A stretch of 64,000 nt of DNA from Rhipidocladum racemiflorum (taxonomy: Eukaryota; Streptophyta; Magnoliopsida; Poales; Poaceae). The position numbers and the translations under genes were made by a program. The notes below the pieces were generated by a model. That model was not told the origin of the DNA. It did not search any database and was given only the letters and a program-made list of their open reading frames with translations. This document shows, in pieces, positions 43,693 to 54,930 of this stretch; position 1 is the stretch's first letter, and each line of letters begins with the position of its first letter. Location of the stretch: contig CM070572.1 in assembly GCA_036346355.1 (NCBI GenBank), forward strand, positions 42,321,944 through 42,385,943. Reading direction: 5' to 3'.

Positions 43693-45531
43693 ATGGCGAC
43701 TAGAGGTTTAGTGCACTCACATGATCCACTCATGCTAGATGGCTCTAATTATGCTTCATGGAAATTAATCATGATTTCTCATTTTAAATCCATGAGCCCC
43801 CAAATTTGGTGGATCGTAGATGTCGGCTTTTCATCTCCATTAAATGAAGTTGATCCAACTAACGGAGAGATGAAATGCCTACATCTCGACGCTCAAGCTA
43901 CTAATGCTTTATTTAATGTTGTGAGCGAAGATATATTTGATGAAATATGCAATCTCAAGAGCGCTCATGATATGTGGACAATGCTTCAAGACAAATATGA
44001 TGTGTCCACATCATCAAGTGAGGATTGCATTGATGAATGGATGTCGGTTGATGATTCTTCAACCTCTACATCAAGTGATGATGAACCGACATCACCATCT
44101 ACCTCCTCTTCTGCCTCAAGCAATGACGACACTCCTATTTGCCTTATGGTAAAGGAGAAGAAGGTATCACACACATCCAAATCTAAAAATGTAGATGATT
44201 TAGGTAAAAGTGATAATGATAGTGATACCGATTATGATGGTAGGTATGGTGATATTAGAAAAATATCACCATCTAAATTGCTTGTCTTGCTTGATACAAT
44301 AGAGAAGCAAGAGGACACTCTCGAGAGGCAAGAAGATTTGCTCATCTTTGAAAAAGAAAGAAATCTTGAACTTGAGAGTGTTCTTGCTAAAGAAAAAGCG
44401 AAAAATGAATCTCTTGAGAAGGAGAAAACTAGATATGAGATTTTGAAGGTTGAGTATGACTCACTTCAAAAGAATTATGATGTTCTTAAGGAAAATCATG
44501 AAAGTATCCTTCTCAAGGAATTCATTAAGCCTAGAGTAGACATTAGTACTCAATGTGATTTAATTGATATGTCTACCTCTAGCATTGCTTTACCTTGTTG
44601 CTCTAACATTGCTTCTAGTTCCTCTAGTTGTTTAGATGCTAATCTTGTAGAGGAAAACAATGAGCTCAAGGCCCAAGTCATTAGATTGGAAAATGACTTG
44701 GAGAAGTGCTACAAGGGCAAAGCCGTCCTCGACAAGATCTTGAGCGAGCCTCGGGCACCTCAAGATAGAAGAGGACTTGGCTACATCTCCAAGAGGGAGA
44801 AGAGCAAGAAGAAGCACAATGCAAGAATGAAGACGATTGTGTGCTTCGGATGCAACAAGAAGGGCCACTTCACCTCCGTGTGCCCCAATAAAGTGGATAA
44901 CAAGGCCACAAGTCCAACTTTGAGGCAAGCCGACAAGAAGCAAAACAAGAGGAAGAGGCGTTCAAAGCCTACTTGCTTCAATTGTCGGGAAAAGGGACAC
45001 ATCGGTAAGGATTGTCCCAAAGGTATAATCCCTAAGCCTACTCATCACTCTAATGATCATTTGCTTAGGAAGGACAAGAATGTCAATGTATTTGCCAAGC
45101 TTGTCAAGTTCCCTATGCCCGCTCAAAATGATAATATTCATTTGCATAGGAAGAGTAAGTCTAGAAATGGATTTGCTAAAATTGTTAGGACTCCTAAGCC
45201 CACTCAAAGCAATTCCAACAAATTGCTTAGGAGAAATAACAATAGCAATCAATTTGCTAGACTTGCTAGATCCTCTAAGCTTTTCTATTATGATGATCAT
45301 CATATGCTTAGAAGGGAGCAAACTAGAAATAGTTTTGCAAAGTATCATTGTCCTCCTAAGCCTTGTTATAAAAATGCCAATCAATTGCTTAGGAGGAACA
45401 ATTATCGCAAACCTATTGCTAGTTATGTTAGTCAAGTCAATAATGCAAATATTAGGACCATTTGGGTTCCTAAATCTATGGTGACTAACATTATTGGACC
45501 CAACAAACATTGGGTACCAAAGAGTGCCTAA
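43693..45531 (+). CDS. Sirevirus gag protein (612 aa)
   Basis: Structural nucleocapsid protein of the retrotransposon. Residues 1-100 form a copia gag N-terminus (DPLMLDGSNYASWKLIM ... SAHDMWTMLQDKYD). The usual central part of gag seems shortened, because this runs straight into a Ser/Asp-rich stretch (about 110-185). A coiled coil rich in Glu/Lys/Leu follows at about 205-275, then CCHC zinc knuckle 1 (CFGCNKKGHFTSVC, about 385) and knuckle 2 (CFNCREKGHIGKDC, about 430). The tail consists of five degenerate repeats of about 30 residues containing LLRR/N-N-FAKLVR, ending in a WVPK repeat. It is open throughout and so may be translated. No protease follows in any frame. Confidence 0.9.
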   Translation: MATRGLVHSHDPLMLDGSNYASWKLIMISHFKSMSPQIWWIVDVGFSSPLNEVDPTNGEMKCLHLDAQATNALFNVVSEDIFDEICNLKSAHDMWTMLQDKYDVSTSSSEDCIDEWMSVDDSSTSTSSDDEPTSPSTSSSASSNDDTPICLMVKEKKVSHTSKSKNVDDLGKSDNDSDTDYDGRYGDIRKISPSKLLVLLDTIEKQEDTLERQEDLLIFEKERNLELESVLAKEKAKNESLEKEKTRYEILKVEYDSLQKNYDVLKENHESILLKEFIKPRVDISTQCDLIDMSTSSIALPCCSNIASSSSSCLDANLVEENNELKAQVIRLENDLEKCYKGKAVLDKILSEPRAPQDRRGLGYISKREKSKKKHNARMKTIVCFGCNKKGHFTSVCPNKVDNKATSPTLRQADKKQNKRKRRSKPTCFNCREKGHIGKDCPKGIIPKPTHHSNDHLLRKDKNVNVFAKLVKFPMPAQNDNIHLHRKSKSRNGFAKIVRTPKPTQSNSNKLLRRNNNSNQFARLARSSKLFYYDDHHMLRREQTRNSFAKYHCPPKPCYKNANQLLRRNNYRKPIASYVSQVNNANIRTIWVPKSMVTNIIGPNKHWVPKSA

Positions 45532-47263
45532 AAGAATTATTAGGTACTAAGAGATGGATTGGAAGCTTGATCTCCACAAGAAGAAAAATGAACTATCAAT
45601 TGCAATCGGAGCCAAGCATGAAGATAATTAAGTCTATCTTAAGCCAATGCCATCTCGGTAACAAGTATTTAAATTGATTATATTATTGCTTCTAGCCTTG
45701 TGTAGGTTTAGATGCATTAGTTTCATGCAAATTCAATTTAATTGCTTGTTGTGAGTACTTGCTCTTGCTTATTAGAATTGTGCTTTTAATTGTAATCTTG
45801 AGCAAGTTAATAGTGGCACACTTAGGGGGAGTGCTAATTCATATTCATGTGTATCACATCCCTACATGTGCCCATATGTATATAAGTGCATAATATATAT
45901 TTTCAAAATCAACCTTTTAGCCAAAACTCAAAATTTGTGTACTTACTAGAATTCTTTTTGGAAAACTAGTTGAAATTGGTATACAAATGTCTTTGAAATG
46001 TTTTCCAAAGGTTTTGGCTTCTCAAAATCTATTTTGAAAAAAAAAATGAGTTTCAAGCTCAAAATCTAGATAGTAGTATCTTGTTTTGGATTTAAACTTA
46101 TAATTTTCATAGAATTAAAAGTAAAAGGATTTTGAAAATAATCTTAAAGCAAAACTCCTAGAGTTGGTCATTCTTAATATCTTTTGTGTTCAAAAGTTTT
46201 TCAAAAGACCAACCAAACAAAAGCTATTTGCTTTCGAAATTCCCCGAAAATCTTAGTTTGACCTATATCGGTCAAAATATTGCACTTAGTGAGTTTCGCC
46301 ATTTGGACTAGATCTTGTGCCATATCTAAGTCCAAAATGGTATTTCAAACTCATACACAAAGTTTCAAATCTCTAACTCTTATCCCATTCCCTTAAGATG
46401 GATTTGATTCTTTGTGTTAATTGAATTTGACTTTGTTGGTTTTCATTTGGTTCTTCAAAAGGACCTTCTTTGGACAAAAGTCAAAATCTTGTTTAAAAGG
46501 CCTAAATTTGCAAAAAAAAAAGGTTTGTAAAACTATCCTACTTTGTATTTGAAAGGTTTTACAAGCTTTGAAAATAAAAATTCCTATTCTAGAAAATATT
46601 TTGGCCTAAAATAATTTGTGCTTTAACTCAAACATACCTAATATAGGATTTTGGCTTTCAAATCGGATTCTATTTTTTTTATAAGTGGTCATGGCTTCAA
46701 AAATGTATTTCAAATCCTTCAAGCCATGAGGGTTCAATTGTGGATGAAATCCGAGTTGAAATTGCACTATGAGGACTTTTCGAGTTTCGATTTTATTTTT
46801 ATGCCTCAAAGCGCATTTCGCCAAAATTGAGTTAAAAGAAAAATCTTTTAAAGCAAAACTTGTTTCAAAACCTTCAAAATGTCCAAAGTTAGTTCCCTAA
46901 AAATTTCAAATCATTTGGACTTCATTTGAATCAAATTTGAAGGTTTGCAAAAAGTTTCAGTTCAGTCGTGCCAAAGTCGGCACTACCGCACCTGAGAGGC
47001 GGTAGTACCGGAGGTCGGCACTACCGCACCTGAACGGCGGTAGTACCGGATCCCCTGGCACTACCGGCGTTGTGTGCGCGGTAGTGCCGGTCTGGCAGAC
47101 AAGACTGAAAATTCAGAAAATTTCGGATTTTTCGAATTTGGTTTTGGGATATCTTTAATTTGGTACTTCCTTTTTCAAGAATTCTTTTTGGAAAAAGATT
47201 CTTGCAATCCCAAAGCACCTTTTTGCACAAATTCAAATGTTTTTGAAAATATTTGAAGGAGTT
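45532..47263 (+). other. Sirevirus non-coding spacer, proximal part
   Basis: The pol genes would be expected here, but every frame is short and no RT, integrase or RNase H motif was seen. 46978-47094 holds three CpG-rich hairpin-like units of the type GGCACTACCG ... CGGTAGTACCGG. Confidence 0.6.
46978..47094. repeat. CpG-rich inverted-repeat cluster
   Basis: CACTACCGCACCTGA and GGCGGTAGTACCGG alternate, giving three self-complementary units in an otherwise AT-rich spacer. Confidence 0.85.
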
Positions 47264-49320
47264 TACTAGTGGTATCAGTTTTGAGGAGTTATTTGGTTGC
47301 AAGGGGATTTGTTCTTTTCAAGTGGTTTCCTTGTACCCCTTTGCTTGTTCTCAAAATTTTTCAGCTCTGATACCTTTCTAAATCTTTGTGATTTAGATTT
47401 TCTTGTGTTTGCATTTGCTCTGTTACCGGTCAGTGTTTATTGCTCTGACACCCTTCAAGCTTATCGATTTTCTTTTAAGTGGTATCATTGGCTAGACAAA
47501 ACTTGAGCAATTCAAATGCAAAATAGCTCCATGATTCTTTTATTGAATATCTTGAGGAGCGTATTTATGTCAAGTTTTGGGCATTTACATGTTTTCAAGT
47601 GGTATCCTCATTTGTTTGACTCTAAAGCTTTCAAGTTGCTCTTTGATACCCTTAAATGGTTAATTGCTCTGATACTCATCGATTCAATCGAATATCTTTT
47701 TTCTTTTGGTATCAATATCTTTGTGATTTGATCCAATAAGAAGTATCAAAAGAGCGTTATTCATTTATCGTGTTTCCAAGGGGTTTCATCTTATTTGATT
47801 TATCCAATTGGTATCAATGAACTTCTAGTTTCCTACAAGTGGTATATGTTGCCTCTTTGTAGCATTGTTTTGATACCCAAAGTCTTTTGAGTTGGATTCT
47901 CCATAAGCTTAAATTGTTAGTTCAATCGCTTAAGAACTCTCTATGTGAGGTTCTTTATGAATTGAAATACATAAAGAGGAGAAATTCCATTTGAGCATTG
48001 TTCGTTAATGAAAATTTCGTTATGCTCTTACTCGAAAGAAGTTCTTCAAGCATCTCCCTTGAGATAGTTTTTTCAATTGGTATCTAATTTCTCAAGAGGT
48101 ATTTGCGTTGGGTTTCTCGCTTAACCCTATTAGGCAAGAGTTTGGATTCTGCAAGAGAATCACGATGTTCATCGTAAAGCCTAATAAAATGAAGTGAGTT
48201 ATTTGAATTAGCTTCAAATAACCTTGAGATACCTTCCTTGCTTTGAGCTTTAGTTGTTTCATTTGGTATCTTGGCAAGCCTTTCAAGGATGAAAACTAAA
48301 TGAGCTTTTTCATTACTCCAAGCTTCTAAGTGGAGCTTATCTATTTAAGTTTTCATTCCATTGAAAGTGCATCCTTTGGCTAAGTTCTTTTAGAAACTGG
48401 ACTTAATTGTATCTTAGCCTCGAAGTGATTTCTCTCTTGAATGTATTGAAGATAATTGCTAAAAGAGGATTTCAAAATTGAATGTGTTTCAATCCTTCTT
48501 GTAAGTTAATCTTACAAGATCTTCCTTTGGGTTCTTAAATTTGAAAAATTGCATGCAAAAGGTACTATCATGCTTATCATCTTTATCTTGCATAGTGCAT
48601 TTAGACATTATCAAACTAACTTGGGTCAAGTTGAAAGATATTTGTTCCCGAAAATCGTGTGCTTGTCTGTTGATGTTCAAGGTTTCGGAAGAGGTGTCAA
48701 CTTCGACGGTGAGATGAAGGAAAGGAGTGTAGCTCCAAAGTCCGAGGGATCCGAGGCCGTGCGACTTGACCATGACCGATTCGAACATGCAATAGACAAG
48801 AACCGACTGAAGGGACGTATTTCTTTCGGACCATATTTAATAATATCTTTGTACACCATTATGCTAATTGTCTTAAATTTTAAATGGTGTAATGTTTATC
48901 ATGTTAAGTTTTCCAATTGATATCAATTCTTTCAATCATTATGTATTTCAATTGGTAATTAGATTGCTTTGATACTACTTCAATTGCTTATCAATTGGTA
49001 TCCTCTCATTGTAAATTGCATTTTCTCTCTATTTAAGTGTCATCTAACTTTTTTCCATATTAGTATGATTGGTATGGATGACACCATGCTTAAGGAGGAG
49101 GAAATGTAAGTTCAAGAACACATTAGTAAGAGGTATACCTTACTCTTTAAATTGATCATAAGCATGTAATTCACTTCCATACAATGGCTATATGATATTG
49201 ATAGTTATTATGCTCTGATACACATATTTGCTATATGATCTTTGTCATGATTTAAGCATCTCTTACATTCTTGTGAATCATGACTTCATTTTAATTGGTA
49301 TCATCGATTGGTATCCTATT
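47264..49320 (+). repeat. Field of primer-site-like motifs
   Basis: TGGTATC recurs on the plus strand at about 47270, 47480, 47600, 47707, 47809, 48078, 48264, 48996, 49296 and 49309, often as TTGGTATCA. The complementary form GCTCTGATAC(C) occurs at 47364, 47666 and 49212, with one-base variants at 47417 and 47442. These are the two strands of the core of the element's own primer-binding site. The stretch has no coding frame. Confidence 0.7.
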
Positions 49321-49524
49321 CAATTGTCATGTTTGAGCTTCACTTATATCTTGTTAATCATGACAACTTTAAATTTGGTCAATTGGAAATATCAATCACC
49401 TAAATATTGGATATAATTGATATCATATCTTGCCTAGATTTAGGGGGAGCTTAATATCATTGTCTTATTACTAGCTCCTTTGTTCTATTTTGTTCTTCCT
49501 AAGCTTTTTATTGAGTGTTCAATC

Positions 49525-49820
49525 TAGAGGGAGAAAAGGTTATTCTTTTTGGGATTAATGACAAAGGGGGAGAATTTATGGATTTATCAATTGCCTCCTA
49601 ATCGATTGACAAAAAGAGGGAGAATATTTGGGCAGAATTTATGGACTTATCAAATACCCAATAATCGATTGACAAAAAGGGACAATGAAAAAGAGGGAGA
49701 ATATTTGTAAGTATGATCTCTTACTCATTCTCCGTGTTCATTTCAATGCTAAATATCTTTATATTGTCCTTTGGTGCATTTGTTAAATCGTTTGTCATAA
49801 ATCACCAAAAAGAGGGAGAT
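49525..49820 (+). promoter_or_regulatory. Multiple polypurine tracts
   Basis: Purine tracts of the AAAAAGAGGGAGA type lie at about 49526, 49562, 49610, 49674, 49687 and finally 49806-49820, which touches the 3' LTR. The segments at 49568-49620 and 49621-49680 are near-duplicates. The last tract would prime plus-strand DNA synthesis. Confidence 0.82.
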
Positions 49821-52532
49821 TGAAAGTGCATCTAGGCACTTATGTTGTTTTGGTGATTAATGATAAACAATTAATGACAAACGCATGTAATGTCAATCAA
49901 TGTAATTGTACATATGCTTAACTTAGTGCTTAACAAATGACAAACCTCTAATATGTTTATATTGTTATGAGACTAACATGTTTATTGCCTAGTTGAATAT
50001 TAGTCTCATCTATTTTAGAGGAAAATCAATTGGGATGGTTAAGCAAAAATGAGGTATGCAATCTCGGTATTCCTTCCATATTTGTCATTGCATTCCTCTT
50101 TAGCAAATGCATATTGAACTCTAAGTAACTTGTTGATTTCATATGTGCACATTGATTCATGTCATAATTGCTTGTGCATATATATATATTCATTTGAGTT
50201 CATTATGCGCTTTGTTTTTAATATGCTTGTGTTAACTAGAGTTAAACTTCATTGCTTCATATTGACTTGGTGCATACATGTCTTAGTTGTGTATCTTCTA
50301 ATGCACCTCTCTTAGTGAAGTTTAATCTAGAATTGGATCACATTATTTACTCGCATTCCAAATATTGTTTGCACATGTGTAATTCGTGTATATTCTATCA
50401 TGTGCTTCATTTAAGCAAAGTCTGTGGTCCTTGCCATGATTTAATTGATTCTTCATATTGGCAATTATCTCTCTAGTGTAGTTAGATCAATCGTATATTC
50501 ATCATGATGCACTTAGCAAAGAATATTTCTATTGTCAAGTGTTTCCATTCATATTGTGCTTCTTGATATGAAACACTTGTTATTATCAATTTATTCAATA
50601 TATCTTTTAAGCTTGTGGGACTAATATGTTTGCTGAGTGCTTTGATAAGAGTTAGGTCCCAAAGCTGTGTGTATGATGACCAAGATGGTTTGAAGGATGA
50701 CAATCGAGTCAAAGTCAAATAAGACGGCGGTGTCACCAAGAGCTGAGGACTAAGTCAAGAACGACTTGGCGTGAGGATCGTCTTGGTGATGATCGAGGTC
50801 AAGGTCGGAGAGGACGAGAGTCTCATGAGGTGAATCGCGTCGAGGTTGACAAGACGAAGGGCGTCATCAATCTTTGTGGAAACGTCATCATGCACCGTGC
50901 ATCCAAAAAGTCGGCATGTAAGCTTAGTGTAAGACTTAGATTTTGTGTTTAAATTTGAGTCTAAGGATTGCCGTACTATTAAGAGGGATGCAATCGTTGA
51001 AATTACTTATACATGTCTCAAGTGCTCAAAGTGGTCTATCCTTGTCTAAGGTTGAGAAACCCAAGTCACACTTTGTTCACCTAGGTGTAGGTGGGTTGGT
51101 GTGAGGGTTAGAAGTGTTGTTAGTATCGGAAAGTGAGATTTTGAGGTCACCTTGTGGATTCTTTGTGCAATCAAATTTTATCCTTTGGGATTTGGGTAGT
51201 GAGACCTTGTTAGTTGGATAGCCATCGTTCATAGCTTTCCGAAAAGTCCGAATTTGCCGAAATCGGAGTCCGGGATCAAAAGTTATGCCCGTTTTCGTCG
51301 GACTGCCGTGTGCTGCCTGGGAGATCCGGAGTATCCGGGTTGTAACCCGGAGTCTCTGGGTTATCCGGAGTATCCGGATGATTCCGGAGTATCCGGATTA
51401 TCCAGAGTCTCCGGGGTTTTTTCCGAGTCTCGGGTTGCCCGGTCGGTCCCAAGCGGCTAGTTTTTGGGTTCCTCTATTTAAAGCCCCTTCTTGCCCACTT
51501 CAAGAGAGCCGTTGGGGATGTTTTGCTGGGTGTTAGAAGTGTTCTTTGTGAGTGTTTGAGCCCCCAATACTCCTCCCTACTCCTTAGATCTTAGTGATCC
51601 CCTTTTTGTGAAGGGTTGGGTAGTGGAGAGAGGTGTTTGGATTGAGGATTGATTTGAGGAGTGGAGCTAGTTCCTTGGTGCTTTGAGGTGTTCTTCTTAG
51701 TGATCTTGAGCTCCCAAAGCCCCTCTAACCCTAGATCTTAGTGATCCCTTTTGAGTGAAGGTTTGGGTGGGAGAGTGGGTAGTGATTGGATTGAATGTGT
51801 TTAGTGTGTTGAGCACTTGAGGTGGACTCTAAGTGAGTTCTTCGGGAGCATTTGTTGCTCTTGGAGGTTGAGGTCTCCTAGACGGCTAGGAGTTGCCGGT
51901 GAGCTTCCAAGCTTTGTGTGGAAGGCCACCGAAGGTTTGTGAAGGTTCGATTCCGCCTCATGAGGAAAGGAATTAAAGAAGTGAAGACCGCGAGTGCATT
52001 GTGCAACACCGGGAGGAAGAGGGTTGAAAGAGACCCGGCTCAAGTGTGGCCAGAGCCTCTCAACGGAGACGTAGGATCCCCTCAAGGATCCGAACTTGGA
52101 TAAAATCTTCGTGTCTCCTTCCTTACTTCGGTTTACTCTTTTGCTCATCCGCTTAATTTGCTTTTGATTCTTGTGATTATATCAATTAGATTGTATCTAC
52201 TGCATCTATTCTTGCTTATATACTTGATTCATTGCAGTAGAGTAATTTGTATCACTAGAATCAAAGAAGCGCTTCAATTTATTGTCCTACTGCTGTTACC
52301 GAACCAGGCAACCGGAGTATCCGGTATATTGATCCGAGTATCCGGACATACCGGAAGTATCCGGACTAAATATCCGAGTCTCGAAGTTACTGTCTCGGGC
52401 TGAATTATTTAAATTGCAAAACTTAATTATCCCAATTGCTTCCGCATTATCTCTGATAGATTAATTTAAATTGGGTATAATTTTGTAATCGCCTATTCAC
52501 CCCCCCTCTAGGCCGACATCCCTGTCCTTTCA
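49821..52532 (+). repeat. Sirevirus 3' LTR
   Basis: 2,712 bp partner of 40931-43633. Differences are few in the AT-rich half. In the GC-rich patch (about 51290-51520) and near 52310-52400 they are mostly single-base gains or losses in G or C runs. Confidence 0.95.
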
Positions 52533-52537
52533 GGAAT
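52533..52537. repeat. Sirevirus target-site duplication, right
   Basis: GGAAT, partner of 40926-40930. Confidence 0.88.
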
Positions 52538-53197
52538 TGTGAGTCATTAATTACCTTTATACTTACATACTGGTTATTTTATATACTTATCAAATTGTTT
52601 TTATTCAATTGTGCTTTCAAACTATTATTCAGTATTTATAATTCAATTTGGCTCCACGCAAAAATAACCGTAGAAGCCTTACTCTAGGATCAACCTGCAT
52701 TTCAAACACTCAAGTCTTGCTGAGTACGAAAGTACTCAACCTTGCTATGTTGTTGTTTTTAGGTAAGGAACCAGAATACCCCTGAGGATACTCATCTTGA
52801 CGCAGGTCACAAGAATTTCGAAGATACGACTTTCTAGGAATTATATCTTGTTAGTTGCCAGAGGGTTGGATGGGCATACTACAAGACTTCTGTTTCTTTC
52901 CGCTGAATTATTACTCTGAATTGTAATACTACCTTGTACTAATAGCTTCCGCAATAATAATGATAATATTTTGTATGGTTATGATCTCAATTTGTATATG
53001 TGTGCGCTAGCGACTGATCACGAGACTAGCACAGAAGGCACAATATAACCTTTCTTTTATGGTATATGGTATCATAAAAGGGAAGGTCTTCACAGCAAAC
53101 CAGCTAGCTTGCATGCCGCACATAGTTACAGTGAGATCATGCTAGCACAAAATCTGACTTTTCTTGTTGTTAACCAAGTTTATTTCTCTTAGCATGT

Positions 53198-53461
53198 TAC
53201 TCTCTCTAGGCATAAATACATATTGTTTTAGACATCGACACAATTCCTAAAACGTAATTTTAGCCACTAAGTTCTATTGTAATACAGTTATAACACCCAA
53301 TGAAATTATGATATTATGAACATGCTTTTTAAGACAAATTTATACATATGATTTTCATATATCTAATCTAAATACTTAAAAAATTACCGATGGTAAAACT
53401 TTTAAAGTTTGACCATATGTATCTCAAAATGACATGTATTTGTGATTGGAGGGAAAAAATA
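53198..53461. mobile_element. Stowaway-like MITE
   Basis: Flanked by TA. Left CTCTCTCTAGGCATAAATACAT and inverted right TTCCCTCCAATCACAAATACAT align in most positions. Length about 260 bp, no coding sequence, with the interior 'gtttgaccatatg' typical of grass members. Confidence 0.5.
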
Positions 53462-54161
53462 AAAATGAGTAAGTTTTACAAAACTAATATATTTTGCCAG
53501 AAGTATTAGAAAACTACATATTCAACTTGCATGTAACAAAACTACACATAGTTGGCGTAACGTTTCAATAAACCGCAATCTGTAAATCCTTGTAAATCAA
53601 ACGGAATCTAACAGGTGGAACCCCACCCATCAGTGTAATTGACATATGAGGCCTATCTGTCAGTGGCAACCCCTCTCCTCTCCAGTTGGACTAGAGTCGT
53701 CGATGACCTCCGGCTCTAAGTAGAGAGTAAAGCAGAGGACGACATAATGCGGTTGTGGTGGGTAGTGAAGGTGAAGACAACACTGGGCAACCAGGCATGG
53801 CAGAGAGAGGTAGGAGGAGAGAGCACGCGATAGGTGAAGATAGAGGTGCATCTCTATGGAACATGGGACTTGATCATTAGGTCCAAAATCATTTGTCTCG
53901 ATGACATTTGGGACCCACATGTAGACTCCATCAAAACTAACAGGGGATTAACGTGTGCATGGGTTTTCTGCAGTAAGTTTTTCGGAGAGCGAGTGCTAAC
54001 TGAAAGTATTTGTTAGACCTATGGTTTTCAGAGAATGGAGGCCAAATACATATCTAGTGAACCAAGGGCTACAAGAATAACTACGACATTTATATTTCAT
54101 CTAAAAAACATCTCTCTAGAATATGGAGCAGAGGTGGAACTAGGGGTGCCAGATATGCCCC
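53462..54161. other. Intergenic, no feature supported
   Basis: No recognisable gene or ends. Short frames around 53660-54016 have no family match. Confidence 0.45.
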
Positions 54162-54175
54162 CACTACTACAGAAA
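54162..54175 (+). repeat. CACTA terminal inverted repeat, left
   Basis: CACTACTACAGAAA. Confidence 0.85.
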
Positions 54176-54189
54176 TGCTTATATTAGAC

Positions 54190-54612
54190 TCACCATCACA
54201 GACGGTTTTAAAAAACCGTCTGTAATATAGAACATCACAGACGATTCTATAAACCAACCGTTAGTGAAACTATCACAGACCATTCCTCGTCCGCCATCCC
54301 AGACTGTTTGAATACAAAACCGTTTGTGAATTTATCACAGGCGGTTTTATGAAATAACCGTCTGTGATATACTTAACTATCACAGACGGTTTAGTGTATA
54401 TAACCGTCTGTAATACATCACCGACGGTTTGTACACATCACCGTCTGTAATCTTCCCTATATCACAGACGGTTATTTTATAGAACCGTCTGCGATAAAGT
54501 TTGCCTATATATAGGCCCGAGCGCAAGTTCGAGTTTGTGGTCCCTGGTTGGGATGAAATGCTAAGACCGTTATATCACCGACGGTTTGGCAATAGAACCG
54601 TCTGTAAGCTTA
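54190..54612. repeat. CACTA left subterminal array
   Basis: More than ten copies of AACCGTCTGT(A/G)AT or its complement ATCACAGACGGTT, usually paired head to head. In En/Spm such arrays bind the element's own TNPA protein. Confidence 0.93.
54506..54513 (+). promoter_or_regulatory. TATA box of CACTA transposase gene
   Basis: TATATATA in CCTATATATAGG, embedded in the right part of the subterminal array, about 420 bp before the first ATG. Confidence 0.5.
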
Positions 54613-54930
54613 TATAATAAGTGATTCTTGTGATCTAATTAAGGTTAGTAATGGATAATTGCATTATATATATTAATTCAGATCTAAGGTTAGTAATGGA
54701 TATAAAATTGCCTTATATATATTAATTCAATATCTAGCTTGGTTATGGAAGAAATTTAAGATTGTTTAGATCTAGCTTGTAGATCCATGTTTTGGTGGTG
54801 ATCTAAGCTAGCCAGTAATTGGATGTTATAATTGCAATATTATTTTCAAGCTTTAACTTGTTAAGGAAATTGTACTTAATCAGTTCAAAAGAGGGTTCTA
54901 ATTGGATCGAATATTACATGTGTAGCATAG

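Larger units (their letters stand above)
40931..52532 (+). mobile_element. Gag-only Sirevirus-type Copia retrotransposon (11.6 kb)
   Basis: Two LTRs of about 2.7 kb (40931-43633, 49821-52532) start TGAAAGTGC and end CCTTTCA. A methionine-tRNA primer site follows the first, and purine tracts precede the second. The 6.2-kb interior encodes gag only: no protease, integrase or RT was recognisable between 45532 and 49820, so the element depends on helper enzymes. Repeated purine tracts before the 3' LTR and CpG-rich inverted repeats in the LTRs are Sirevirus traits. The LTRs look nearly identical outside one GC-rich patch, so the insertion is young. Confidence 0.87.
36217..53094 (+). mobile_element. 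Probable solo LTR (about 5.3 kb) split by a nested Sirevirus
   Basis: Begins TGTAACATCC, ends GGTCTTCACA, and is flanked by a perfect 5-bp duplication GCAAA (36212-36216 and 53095-53099). Removing the nested element leaves about 5,271 bp. This remainder has no primer-binding site, no polypurine tract, no gag-pol and no internal repeat of its own ends, so it fits a single long LTR left by recombination, probably of a Gypsy element. 36220-37160 and 37850-40925 are AT-rich; 37190-37840 is a C-rich patch. 52533-53094 is its far end. Confidence 0.75.

Noticed and set aside
45053..45510. Frames overlapping the Sirevirus gag tail
   Set aside because: Shadows of the tail repeats; the gag frame is continuous with the zinc knuckles.
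47264..49320. GCTCTGATACC words considered as tRNA genes
   Set aside because: Only the 3'-end core of initiator tRNA is present; no cloverleaf around any copy.
40931..52532. The 41-43.6 kb and 49.8-52.5 kb similarity considered as segmental duplication
   Set aside because: Ends TG...CA, primer site after the first, purine tract before the second and a GGAAT duplication identify them as LTRs.
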